From an uncultured Sphingopyxis sp. (GTDB taxonomy: Bacteria; Pseudomonadota; Alphaproteobacteria; Sphingomonadales; Sphingomonadaceae): a stretch of DNA of 9,264 nt. The first letter of the stretch is position 1; each line of letters starts with the position of its first letter. The DNA lies in the NCBI GenBank assembly GCA_936933955.1, contig CAKZIN010000037.1, positions 1-9,264 of the forward strand, in the 5' to 3' direction. Position numbers and translations under genes: made by a program. Under the pieces are notes generated by a model. It was not told where the DNA came from. It searched no databases and saw only the letters and a list, made by a program, of their open reading frames with translations. Positions 1 through 6,134 of the stretch are shown here, one piece after another.

Positions 1-165
1 CATCGTGCAGTGCCCCATTGCCGCGTGCTCGGGCGTGCAGGTCGCCGCGGGCGCAGCGGGCGCCGTCGCCGTCGGCGCCGCGGCTGGTTGGCCATGGCCG
101 CTATGCTGCGCGAGCGCGGGGGTAGCGGCGGTCGTCGCCAACAAGGCGAGGATCATCCGGTTCAT
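1..165 (-). CDS. copB: CopB copper resistance protein, N-terminal 55 codons (runs off window)
   Basis: The frame opens at ATG 165-163 and stays open to base 1, giving 55 codons. It starts with a Sec-type signal peptide (MNRMILALLATTAATPALA, probable cleavage before Q20), followed by a His/Ala/Pro-rich stretch with HSGHG, one Cys in TCTPEH and MGHCTM at the edge. CopB/PcoB proteins are outer-membrane beta-barrels with a His/Met-rich N-terminal extension, and they follow copA directly in proteobacterial copper operons. The start codon overlaps the copA stop as ATGA (165-162), so translation is probably coupled; a GGAG sits 7 bases upstream inside copA. The barrel domain lies outside the window, so the name rests on the signal peptide, the composition and the position after copA. 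Confidence 0.82.
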   Translation of the reverse strand, partial: MNRMILALLATTAATPALAQHSGHGQPAAAPTATAPAAPAATCTPEHAAMGHCTM

Positions 166-1988
166 GCTGCGTCTCCATCAAGCGGACGGACCGTGACGAC
201 GCGCATCATCCCCGCATGCATGTGGTAGAGAAGGTGGCAGTGGAACGCCCAGTCGCCGGGCGCGTCGGCGGTCAGGTCGAGATCAACGAAGCCGCCGGGC
301 ATCACCTTAACCGTATGCTTCATCGGCTGACTGGCGCCATGGCCATTGACGATCTCGAAGAAGTGGCCGTGCAGGTGCATCGGGTGGGTCATCATCGTGT
401 CGTTGATCAGCCTGAGCCGAACCCGCTCGTTGCGCGCGAAGCGATAGGGCTCCGGGTTTTCGCTCAGCTGTTCGCCGTCCATCGACCACATGAACCGCTC
501 CATGTTGCCGGTCAGGTGGATGTTGATCCGCCGCGTCGGCGTGCGCGTGTCGCGGTTGGGGGTCAGCTGGATCATGTCCCTATAGGTGAGCACGCGGTGC
601 CCCACGTTCTCGAGGCCGATGCCCGGGTGCCCGGTGCGGTCGATCGGGTTGGGCGCGATCATGTCGACGCCCACGCCGACCGGGAAATTCACCTTGGACT
701 CGTCGCGCATGTCCATGTTGGAGTGGTCCATGCCCGCCATGCCGCCGGCCGGAGCCCCCGACGGCGTCGACGGCCCGTGCCCCATTGCACTGTGGTCCAT
801 GCCAGCCATGCCGCCCGAGGCGGCTCCCGCCGCCGTTCCGGCGCCGGCTCCATGACCCATTGCGCCGTGATCCATGCCGCCCATGCCCATGTCGACCATG
901 TTGAGAGTGGGGCGCTCGCGGAGAGGCGGAACGGCCGAGACCATGCCCATGCGCGGCGCCAGCGTCGCGCGCGCCATGGCCGAACGGTCGATGCTCTCGG
1001 CAACGATCGTGTAAGCCTGGTCGGCCGGCTGGACGATGAAGTCGTAGGTCTCGGCGTTTCCAATCTGGAACTCGTCCACCTCCACTGGCCGCATGTTGAT
1101 CCCATCGGTGGCGACGAACGTCATCGGTAGGCCAGGAATGCGGAAGTTGAAGGTCGTCTGCGCGGCCGCGTTGATGATTCGAAGGCGCACCCGCTCGCCG
1201 GGTCGGAACAGGCCAGTCCAGTTCTCCCGGGGACTATGGCCGTTGATCAGCAGCGTGTAGGCCGCCTCGGTCACGTCCGAGATGTCGGTGGGGTCCATCC
1301 GCATCCGGGCGAACATCTGCCGGTCTTCCTGGCTCAGCTCCTCGCTGCGCTGGCCGAACAAGGTCTCTTTCTGCCGATTGAAGAAGCCGCCCTCCTGTTT
1401 CATCCGCATGAAGATCTGATGCGGGTGGAGGAAGCTCCAGTCGGAAAGCACGATCACATGCTCGCGGTCGTAGGCGACGGGATCGGCACCGGCCGGGTCG
1501 ATGATCATCGGCCCATAATGGCCGAGCTGCTCCTGCAGCCCCGAGTGGCTGTGATACCAATAGGTGCCCGACTGCCTGAGCGGGAACTCGTAGGTGAAGG
1601 TCGAACGCGCGCGGATGCCGGGAAAACTGATACCCGGCACGCCGTCCATCTGAAAGGGCACGATCAGGCCATGCCAGTGGATGGACGTGTCCTCGTCGAG
1701 CGTGTTCTCAACAATGAGGCGCACGTTCTGACCTTCGCGCAAACGGATCAGCGGCGCGGGGATGGTCCCGTTGATGGCCAGCGCGTGGCCGTTACGACCG
1801 TCGATGTCGAACATGGTGTTCGCCACGCGCAGCCGGATTTCCTCGCCCGTGAGGGTGGCGCCGGCCTTGCTGGCGAGGCCGTGGCTGCCGTTCTGGGCCC
1901 AGGCCGGGAACAAGCCCGACAGTCCAACGCCCGCGGCGCCGAGTGCGCCCGCCTTGAGCAGGGAACGCCGGCCGATAATCTGGTTCAT
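162..1988 (-). CDS. copA: CopA, periplasmic multicopper oxidase of copper resistance (Tat-exported)
   Basis: The 608-residue product fits the CopA/PcoA family, whose members oxidise Cu(I) and sequester copper in the periplasm. A Tat signal is visible: GRRSLLKAG at residues 6-14, a hydrophobic stretch, and probable cleavage after AWA (29-31). Copper ligand motifs are HWHG at 104-107, HSH at 146-148, HPMHLHGH at 535-542 and HCHLLYHMHAGM at 583-594. These supply type 1 ligands H535, C584, H589 and M594 plus the type 2/3 histidines, so all four copper sites look intact. A Met/His-rich insert spans residues 364-427. I chose the ATG at 1988 because AAGGA lies 7 bases upstream and the Tat motif follows at once; the frame is open to 2102, but those 38 residues look non-coding. 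The gene lies 85 bases after the HAGH protein and overlaps copB by 4 bases. Confidence 0.97.
   Translation of the reverse strand: MNQIIGRRSLLKAGALGAAGVGLSGLFPAWAQNGSHGLASKAGATLTGEEIRLRVANTMFDIDGRNGHALAINGTIPAPLIRLREGQNVRLIVENTLDEDTSIHWHGLIVPFQMDGVPGISFPGIRARSTFTYEFPLRQSGTYWYHSHSGLQEQLGHYGPMIIDPAGADPVAYDREHVIVLSDWSFLHPHQIFMRMKQEGGFFNRQKETLFGQRSEELSQEDRQMFARMRMDPTDISDVTEAAYTLLINGHSPRENWTGLFRPGERVRLRIINAAAQTTFNFRIPGLPMTFVATDGINMRPVEVDEFQIGNAETYDFIVQPADQAYTIVAESIDRSAMARATLAPRMGMVSAVPPLRERPTLNMVDMGMGGMDHGAMGHGAGAGTAAGAASGGMAGMDHSAMGHGPSTPSGAPAGGMAGMDHSNMDMRDESKVNFPVGVGVDMIAPNPIDRTGHPGIGLENVGHRVLTYRDMIQLTPNRDTRTPTRRINIHLTGNMERFMWSMDGEQLSENPEPYRFARNERVRLRLINDTMMTHPMHLHGHFFEIVNGHGASQPMKHTVKVMPGGFVDLDLTADAPGDWAFHCHLLYHMHAGMMRVVTVRPLDGDAA
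708..899 (-). repeat. Met/His-rich triplicated segment inside CopA
   Basis: CopA residues 364-427 hold three imperfect copies of the unit GMDH(G/S)(A/N)M, as GGMDHGAMGHG, AGMDHSAMGHG and AGMDHSNMDM. Linkers of Gly, Ala, Pro and Ser separate them. Such MxxMDHxxM segments are known in CopA/PcoA proteins as extra copper-binding sites between the second and third cupredoxin domains. The DNA copies are similar but not identical, so the number could vary between strains. Confidence 0.85.
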
Positions 1989-2039
1989 TGAGAATTCCTT
2001 CGGGCGGGGCACGCGCCACCGCCATCGTCTCGACAGGTC

Positions 2040-2066
2040 GGGAGACGGCGCTGCGCGCCGCCTCCC
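2040..2066 (-). promoter_or_regulatory. Intergenic RNA hairpin upstream of copA (12-bp stem, 3-base loop)
   Basis: Read on the minus strand, the arms GGGAGGCGGCGC and GCGCCGTCTCCC pair over 12 bp with one G-U wobble around the loop GCA. It begins 7 bases after the stop of the upstream HAGH gene and ends 51 bases before the copA start. No U-tract follows, so it is not a standard intrinsic terminator. It may stop decay or mark a processing site that sets the copA level against the upstream genes; that role is inferred. Confidence 0.6.
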
Positions 2067-2073
2067 TCCCGGG

Positions 2074-2439
2074 TCAGTTCTGGTTTGGACCGTGTCCCGC
2101 ATGAGCGCCGCCGCTCATGTCGTGGCCGGCATGCGGGTCGGCCGCCTGGCCTTGCTGACGCTGCCCGGCGCAGCAGCCGCGGCCGGTGCCGTTCGCCATG
2201 CCCTCGCAACAGGCCATGCGCCCGTTGGCGTCACGACGGCAGCAGTCCGCCATGGCGTGACCGGCGTGCGGATCGGCCTGACCGGGCTGTGCCGCCGGAG
2301 CGCTGTGCCCGGCGTGCTGGCCCTGGGCCTGCTGGGCCGAGTGTCCGGCATGGCTCGCGTGCGGATTGGCGGGGGCCGCGGTCTGCGCGACCGCGGGAGC
2401 AGCGGTCGCCATCGCGACCGCAATGAGAAACAGCTTCAT
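2074..2439 (-). CDS. Small exported His/Cys-rich protein with HAGH repeats, probable periplasmic metal binder
   Basis: The product has 121 residues. A signal peptide (MKLFLIAVAMATAAPAVAQ, cleavage near residue 19) is followed by a low-complexity mature part. Clusters of the type HAGH occur at residues 30-33, 42-45, 58-61, 103-106 and 113-116, and three CC pairs lie in the middle at 66-67, 77-78 and 89-90. The unit DPHAGH occurs twice, at 56-61 and 101-106. I do not recognise a named family. Composition, export and place between the copper regulator and copA suggest copper or other soft-metal binding in the periplasm, which is inference. Two ATGs are in tandem; I chose 2439 because GGAG lies 7 bases upstream, against 4 for the ATG at 2442. 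The previous gene ends 26-29 bases upstream. Confidence 0.8.
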   Translation of the reverse strand: MKLFLIAVAMATAAPAVAQTAAPANPHASHAGHSAQQAQGQHAGHSAPAAQPGQADPHAGHAMADCCRRDANGRMACCEGMANGTGRGCCAGQRQQGQAADPHAGHDMSGGAHAGHGPNQN

Positions 2440-2468
2440 CATTGATCTCCAGAAATCTCGAGTTCGCG

Positions 2469-2867
2469 TCAGATCTCTGGACGAATACGCGGCGGGGGCG
2501 TCTCTCCCTCAGGGTGAATGCCGGAAAGGAGCTGATCCCCGAGCAAGGCCGGCGGCAGGGCATCGTGCGGCAGCCGTTCCGCACTGAACGGCTCCGTTGC
2601 AGGAACGGCGGCGCAGGCGATGGCGCAGCCCATCTCCATTCCGGGCGCGCCTTTCTCTGGCTCCGTCGGTGAAGCCATCTCGGCGCAATGACTAGCCGCC
2701 GCCTGCGGGGCCGCGGCATGCGCCGGACCGGAGCCGCCAATCATCGCCAGCGGCGAAAGCAGCAGCGCGAAGACCAGAAACAGCGAGGACAGAAGCCGGG
2801 GCATGAAGCGCCACACATAGGACGGCCCGGATCGACCCGCAATGAAAGGCCTCGCGCCATCACGCAT
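2469..2867 (-). CDS. Small exported hypothetical protein with conserved-looking Cys residues
   Basis: The product has 132 residues from this start. A hydrophobic segment at about residues 24-42 (MPRLLSSLFLVFALLLSPLA) and PAHA at 48-51 look like a signal peptide. The mature part has SHCAEM at 59-64, GMEMGCAIAC at 76-85 and a Pro-rich end, PPPRIRPEI. Cys and Met grouped this way in a copper operon suggest a metal or redox role, but I do not recognise the family. The start at 2867 has GGAGG 9 bases upstream and overlaps the stop of the regulator gene by 8 bases. The ATG at 2804 would give a more usual signal peptide of 110 residues in total but has no evident ribosome site, so the start is uncertain. 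It sits 26-29 bases before the HAGH-protein gene. Confidence 0.72.
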   Translation of the reverse strand: MRDGARPFIAGRSGPSYVWRFMPRLLSSLFLVFALLLSPLAMIGGSGPAHAAAPQAAASHCAEMASPTEPEKGAPGMEMGCAIACAAVPATEPFSAERLPHDALPPALLGDQLLSGIHPEGETPPPRIRPEI

Positions 2868-3264
2868 GGCTTGCGTCCTCCGCCGCGAGATCGGCCAAGA
2901 TCGGGCAATCGGGCCGGCCGTCGCCGTGACAATCGCGGGCAAGGTCCTCGAGCGTCTTCCGCATCGCGCGGATCTCGTCCTCCTTGCGCCGCAGCTCCTC
3001 GGCGCGCGCCGTCGCGAGCGCCTTCACATCGGCGCTGGCGCGGCTCCGATCCTGCCATAGCGCCAGCAGACGCCCGATCTCTTCGATCGGGAATCCCAGG
3101 TCGCGCGCGCGGCGGATGAAGCGCAGCGTGTGGACGTCGCGGTCGTCGTAATCGCGATAGCCGGAGTCGCGCCGCGCCGCCTTCGGGATCAGCCCAATCG
3201 CCTCGTAGTGGCGGATCATCCGTTGGCTGACGCCGCTGCGCTTGGAGGCTTGGCCTATATTCAT
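2860..3264 (-). CDS. cueR: CueR/HmrR-type MerR-family Cu(I)-responsive regulator
   Basis: The 134-residue protein starts with the MerR winged-helix domain (MNIGQASKRSGVSQRMIRHY, then GLIPKAARRDSGYRDY through residue 39), followed by a dimerisation helix at about 80-110. The metal loop has C112 and C120 as CHGDGRPDC, the C-x7-C of CueR, and Ser at position 77, where CueR proteins selective for monovalent ions carry Ser and divalent sensors carry Cys. This points to Cu(I), with Ag(I) or Au(I) also possible. In this family the apo-protein holds the promoter and the metal-bound form activates it by twisting a long spacer. The start overlaps the ATPase stop as ATGA, without a clear ribosome site of its own, so translation is probably coupled. 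Lying downstream of its likely target promoter, it should raise its own level upon copper stress. Confidence 0.95.
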   Translation of the reverse strand: MNIGQASKRSGVSQRMIRHYEAIGLIPKAARRDSGYRDYDDRDVHTLRFIRRARDLGFPIEEIGRLLALWQDRSRASADVKALATARAEELRRKEDEIRAMRKTLEDLARDCHGDGRPDCPILADLAAEDASHA

Positions 3265-5729
3265 GGCTTCAGACTCACACTCGCAGCAGGGCGCCAGCGT
3301 CGCAAGGCGAGGGCATTGCCCACCACGCTGACACTGGAGAGCGCCATCGCGGCACCGGCTATGACCGGGCTGAGGTAGCCGAGCGCGGCGAGCGGGATGC
3401 CGATCACGTTGTAAATGAACGCCCAGAACAGCCCCTGGCGGATCTTGGAATAGGTCCGCCTGGAGATCTCCACGGCGTCCGCAACCAGACGCGGGTCTCC
3501 CCGCATCAGCGTGACGCCCGCAGCGTGCATCGCGACGTCCGTGCCGGTGGACATGGCGATGCCGACGTCCGCGGCCGCGAGCGCAGGCGCGTCGTTCACG
3601 CCGTCGCCGACCATCGCGACCGTGCCGCCCTCGTGCTTGAGGCGCGACACCGCCTCGGCCTTGTCCTCGGGCAGGACGTTGGCGATCGCCTCGTCGATGC
3701 CGAGGCGGCGGGCGACGGCGTTTGCGCTGCCTTCATTGTCGCCGGTCAGCATGACCGTGCGGATGCCACGGGCGTGTAGGGCCTTAACGGCGGCCTCAGC
3801 GGCCGGCTTGGGCTCGTCGCCGAAGCCCATCACTCCGAGAAGGCGCCTATCGTCGCCAGCCTGCGCGATCCAAGACACGGACCGGCCATCCTGCTCCAGT
3901 TCGAGAGCCCGGCCTTCAAGCGCCGTCAGCGCTATGCCGTTCTCCTCCATCAGCCGCGTGCTGCCGAGGATGAGGCTGCGGCCCTCGACGGTTGCGGTGA
4001 TGCCGCGGCCCGGCAGGGCGCGAAGGTCGGCGGCGGGACGGGCGCGGACCGCCCGCTCCTCGGCGGCGGACACCACGGCGCGGGCCAGCGGATGCTCGCT
4101 TCCGCTCTGCAGGGCCGCCGCCAGCGCGAGCAGTTCATCATCCGCAACACCCTCGGTCGGCACGGACGCAACTAGCCTCGGCTTGCCCTCCGTCAGGGTT
4201 CCAGTCTTGTCGAACGCGACCGTGTCGATGCGGTGAGCGGTCTCGAGTGCCTCGGCGTCCTTGATCAGGACCCCGGCGCGGGCGGCCACTCCCGTGCCGG
4301 CCATGATGGCGGTCGGCGTCGCCAGGCCGAGGGCGCAGGGGCAGGCGATCACCATGACCGCGACCGAGTTCAGCACGGCGACCTCGAAACTGCCACCCAC
4401 GGCCAGCCAGCCCACGAAGGTGAGCAGGGCAATCGCGAGCACGACGGGCACGAAGACGGCGCTCACCCGGTCGACGAGCCGCTGGATGGGGGCCTTGGCG
4501 CCCTGGGCGCTCTCCACCAGTCGCACGATGCGGGCGAGTGTGGTCTCCGCGCCAACCGCGCTCGTCTCGATGAGGATCAGGCCCTCACCGTTGATCGAAC
4601 CGCCGGTCATCTTGTCGCCGAGCGCTTTCGCCACCGGCATGCTCTCGCCAGTGAGCATGGACTCGTCCACGCTGCTCGCGCCTTCGCGCAGCAGACCATC
4701 GACCGGAATGCGCTCGCCGGGCCGCACCCGCACGAGATCGCCCACCCGGACCTGATCCACCGCGACCTCGCGTTCGGAGCCGTTGGCATCAATCACTCGG
4801 GCGCGGTCAGGACGCAGCGCCATGAGCGCGCGGATGGCCGCGCCGGTCTGCCGCTTCGCGCGCCCCTCCAGCCACTTCCCGAGCAGGATCAGCGTGATCA
4901 CCACCGCCGAGGCCTCGAAGTAGAAGTGGCCGGCCATGCCGTGGTCCATCCCCGGGACGACCAGCTGATACAGGCTGAGGCCGTAGGCGGCGGACGTGCC
5001 GAGCGCGACCAGCAGGTCCATGTTGCCGGTGCCTGAACGGGCGGCCTTCCAGCCGGCGCGGTAGAAGCGGGCGCCGAGCCAGAACTGGACGGGCGTGGCC
5101 AGCAGGAGCTGGACCCAGCCGGGCACGACGAAGTCGACTCCGAGCGGCGCCAGCAGCATGGGCAGGACGAGGGGGAGCGACAGCAGCGCCGCGATGATCA
5201 CGTGCCGAAGCTCGCGTGCGGCGACGGCGGAACGCCTGGCTTCCTCCTCGTCCGCGGCGGTCGTGGCGGACGAGGCCTCCCGCAACGAGGCAGAATAGCC
5301 CGCCTTCTCCGCGGCCTTCACTAGCGCCTCGGGCGAGGTGGAGACCGTCTCGACGCTGGCGGTCTCGGTGGCGAGGTTGACGCTCGCCTTCACGACGCCC
5401 GGCACCTTCAGCAGCGCCTTCTCGACGCGGCCGACGCAGGAGGCGCAGGTCATGCCGGTGACGTTCAGCTCGACCGTGCGTTTTGCGGGCATGTAGCCCG
5501 CCTTGAAGATCGCGTCCGCGACGGCGGATGCGTCGCCCCGGCCGTTCTCGAACGAGACCTCCGCCCGCTCCGCGGCTAGGTTGACCGACACGTCGGCGAC
5601 GCCGGGCACCTGCCGGATGGCGCGCTCGACGCGCCCGACGCAGGAGGCGCAGGTCATCCCCTCCACGGGTATGGCGATGGTCTCGCCCTGCTCTTCCGTC
5701 CGCTCCCGAACGGCGACTGCCGCATCCAT
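3261..5729 (-). CDS. copA: Cu(I)-exporting P1B-1-type ATPase
   Basis: The 822-residue protein has all parts of the CopA/CueA Cu(I) pump of the inner membrane. Two N-terminal heavy-metal domains carry GMTCASC (Cys 27/30 and 95/98). Then come the TM helices from about 176, the actuator motif TGES at 360-363, CPC at 463-465 in the sixth helix, the phosphorylation site DKTGT at 507-511, HP at 546-547, TGDN at 662-665 and GDGVND at 708-713. YN at 773-774 and MALSS at 795-799 complete the Cu(I) signature with CPC. The ATG at 5729 is the start, since AGGAG lies 7 bases upstream; the 50 codons before it overlap the promoter. It is the first gene of the leftward operon and overlaps the regulator by 4 bases. 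The symbol copA is shared by convention with the unrelated oxidase downstream; copF, cueA and actP are also used. Confidence 0.97.
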   Translation of the reverse strand: MDAAVAVRERTEEQGETIAIPVEGMTCASCVGRVERAIRQVPGVADVSVNLAAERAEVSFENGRGDASAVADAIFKAGYMPAKRTVELNVTGMTCASCVGRVEKALLKVPGVVKASVNLATETASVETVSTSPEALVKAAEKAGYSASLREASSATTAADEEEARRSAVAARELRHVIIAALLSLPLVLPMLLAPLGVDFVVPGWVQLLLATPVQFWLGARFYRAGWKAARSGTGNMDLLVALGTSAAYGLSLYQLVVPGMDHGMAGHFYFEASAVVITLILLGKWLEGRAKRQTGAAIRALMALRPDRARVIDANGSEREVAVDQVRVGDLVRVRPGERIPVDGLLREGASSVDESMLTGESMPVAKALGDKMTGGSINGEGLILIETSAVGAETTLARIVRLVESAQGAKAPIQRLVDRVSAVFVPVVLAIALLTFVGWLAVGGSFEVAVLNSVAVMVIACPCALGLATPTAIMAGTGVAARAGVLIKDAEALETAHRIDTVAFDKTGTLTEGKPRLVASVPTEGVADDELLALAAALQSGSEHPLARAVVSAAEERAVRARPAADLRALPGRGITATVEGRSLILGSTRLMEENGIALTALEGRALELEQDGRSVSWIAQAGDDRRLLGVMGFGDEPKPAAEAAVKALHARGIRTVMLTGDNEGSANAVARRLGIDEAIANVLPEDKAEAVSRLKHEGGTVAMVGDGVNDAPALAAADVGIAMSTGTDVAMHAAGVTLMRGDPRLVADAVEISRRTYSKIRQGLFWAFIYNVIGIPLAALGYLSPVIAGAAMALSSVSVVGNALALRRWRPAASVSLKP

Positions 5730-5761
5730 TTTCCGTCTCCTCTCATGCCGAGTCGACGATG

Positions 5762-5792
5762 GATATGGTCCTTGACACAATGGCAGGGTCAA
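5762..5792 (-). promoter_or_regulatory. CueR-type promoter/operator for the leftward ATPase operon
   Basis: On the minus strand a -35 box TTGACC (5792-5787) and a weak -10 box CATATC (5767-5762) are 19 bp apart, the long spacing typical of MerR-family promoters. An imperfect dyad of 8-5-8 bases lies in the spacer at 5789-5769 (ACCCTGCC / GTCAAGGA), starting at the third base of the -35 box as in known CueR sites. The ATPase start is 32 bases past the -10 box. Function is inferred from layout and from the regulator gene in the operon. Confidence 0.72.
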
Positions 5793-5818
5793 GCACGGAA
5801 AAATTCCATGCCAGGTCC

Positions 5819-5849
5819 TTGACCCTGACACGGCGTCAAACTCCACCTT
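5819..5849 (+). promoter_or_regulatory. CueR-type promoter/operator for the rightward chaperone and DUF4396 genes
   Basis: TTGACC at 5819-5824 is followed, after a 19-bp spacer, by CACCTT at 5844-5849, a poor -10 box. The dyad at 5822-5842 (ACCCTGAC / GTCAAACT, 5 bases between) has the same first 8 bases as the leftward site except one, and the same GTCAA at the same distance. The chaperone ATG is 31 bases past the -10 box. The weak -10 makes this the less certain of the pair. Confidence 0.6.
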
Positions 5850-5880
5850 GCCTCCACATCGAAGTGAAACCGAGGACAAG

Positions 5881-6084
5881 ATGCTGGCTTATCAGGTGAA
5901 CGGCATGACCTGCGGCGGATGCGCCCGCGCCGTCACGAACGCGGTCAAGACAGTCGACGAATCCGCCATCGTCCAGGTCGACCTCGCCTCCAGGCGGGTC
6001 ACCGTTGAATCCTCGGCCGACGCCGCGAAGATCCAGTCGGCGATCGAGGAGGCCGGCTACGAGGTGGAGCGGCTGGCGGCCTGA
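5881..6084 (+). CDS. copZ: CopZ-like heavy-metal-associated (HMA) copper chaperone
   Basis: The 67-residue cytoplasmic protein is a single HMA domain: a first strand LAYQV, the metal loop GMTCGGC with Cys 11 and 14, a helix at about 15-25, and the second half through EEAGYEVERL at 56-65. Proteins of this kind bind Cu(I) with the two Cys and pass it to the N-terminal domains of the Cu(I) ATPase; the facing ATPase gene has two such domains. The start is ATG 5881, with GAGG 5 bases upstream. The frame is open further to a TTG at 5848, but that stretch overlaps the promoter and lies before the natural domain start. The DUF4396 gene follows after 50 bases. The symbol is given by similarity in size and context. 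Confidence 0.92.
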   Translation: MLAYQVNGMTCGGCARAVTNAVKTVDESAIVQVDLASRRVTVESSADAAKIQSAIEEAGYEVERLAA

Positions 6085-6134
6085 ACACGTGAATCGATGC
6101 GGCGCCTCCGGGCATCGCGAGAGGGAGGCGGAAG

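Noticed and set aside
216..1991. Long plus-strand open frames (216-1130 and 1236-1991) opposite copA
   Set aside because: They are antisense to a complete multicopper oxidase with all copper motifs, have no signal or domain of their own and are the usual by-product of GC-rich third positions.
1989..2102. 38-codon upstream extension of copA
   Set aside because: It contains the intergenic hairpin and Arg-rich, non-coding-like sequence; the Tat signal and ribosome site place the start at 1988.
5730..5879. 50-codon upstream extension of the ATPase
   Set aside because: It covers both proposed promoters; AGGAG 7 bases before 5729 and the HMA domain set the start there.
5848..5880. TTG start for the copper chaperone at 5848
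   Set aside because: It lies in the promoter and adds residues before the natural first strand of the HMA fold; ATG 5881 has its own GAGG.
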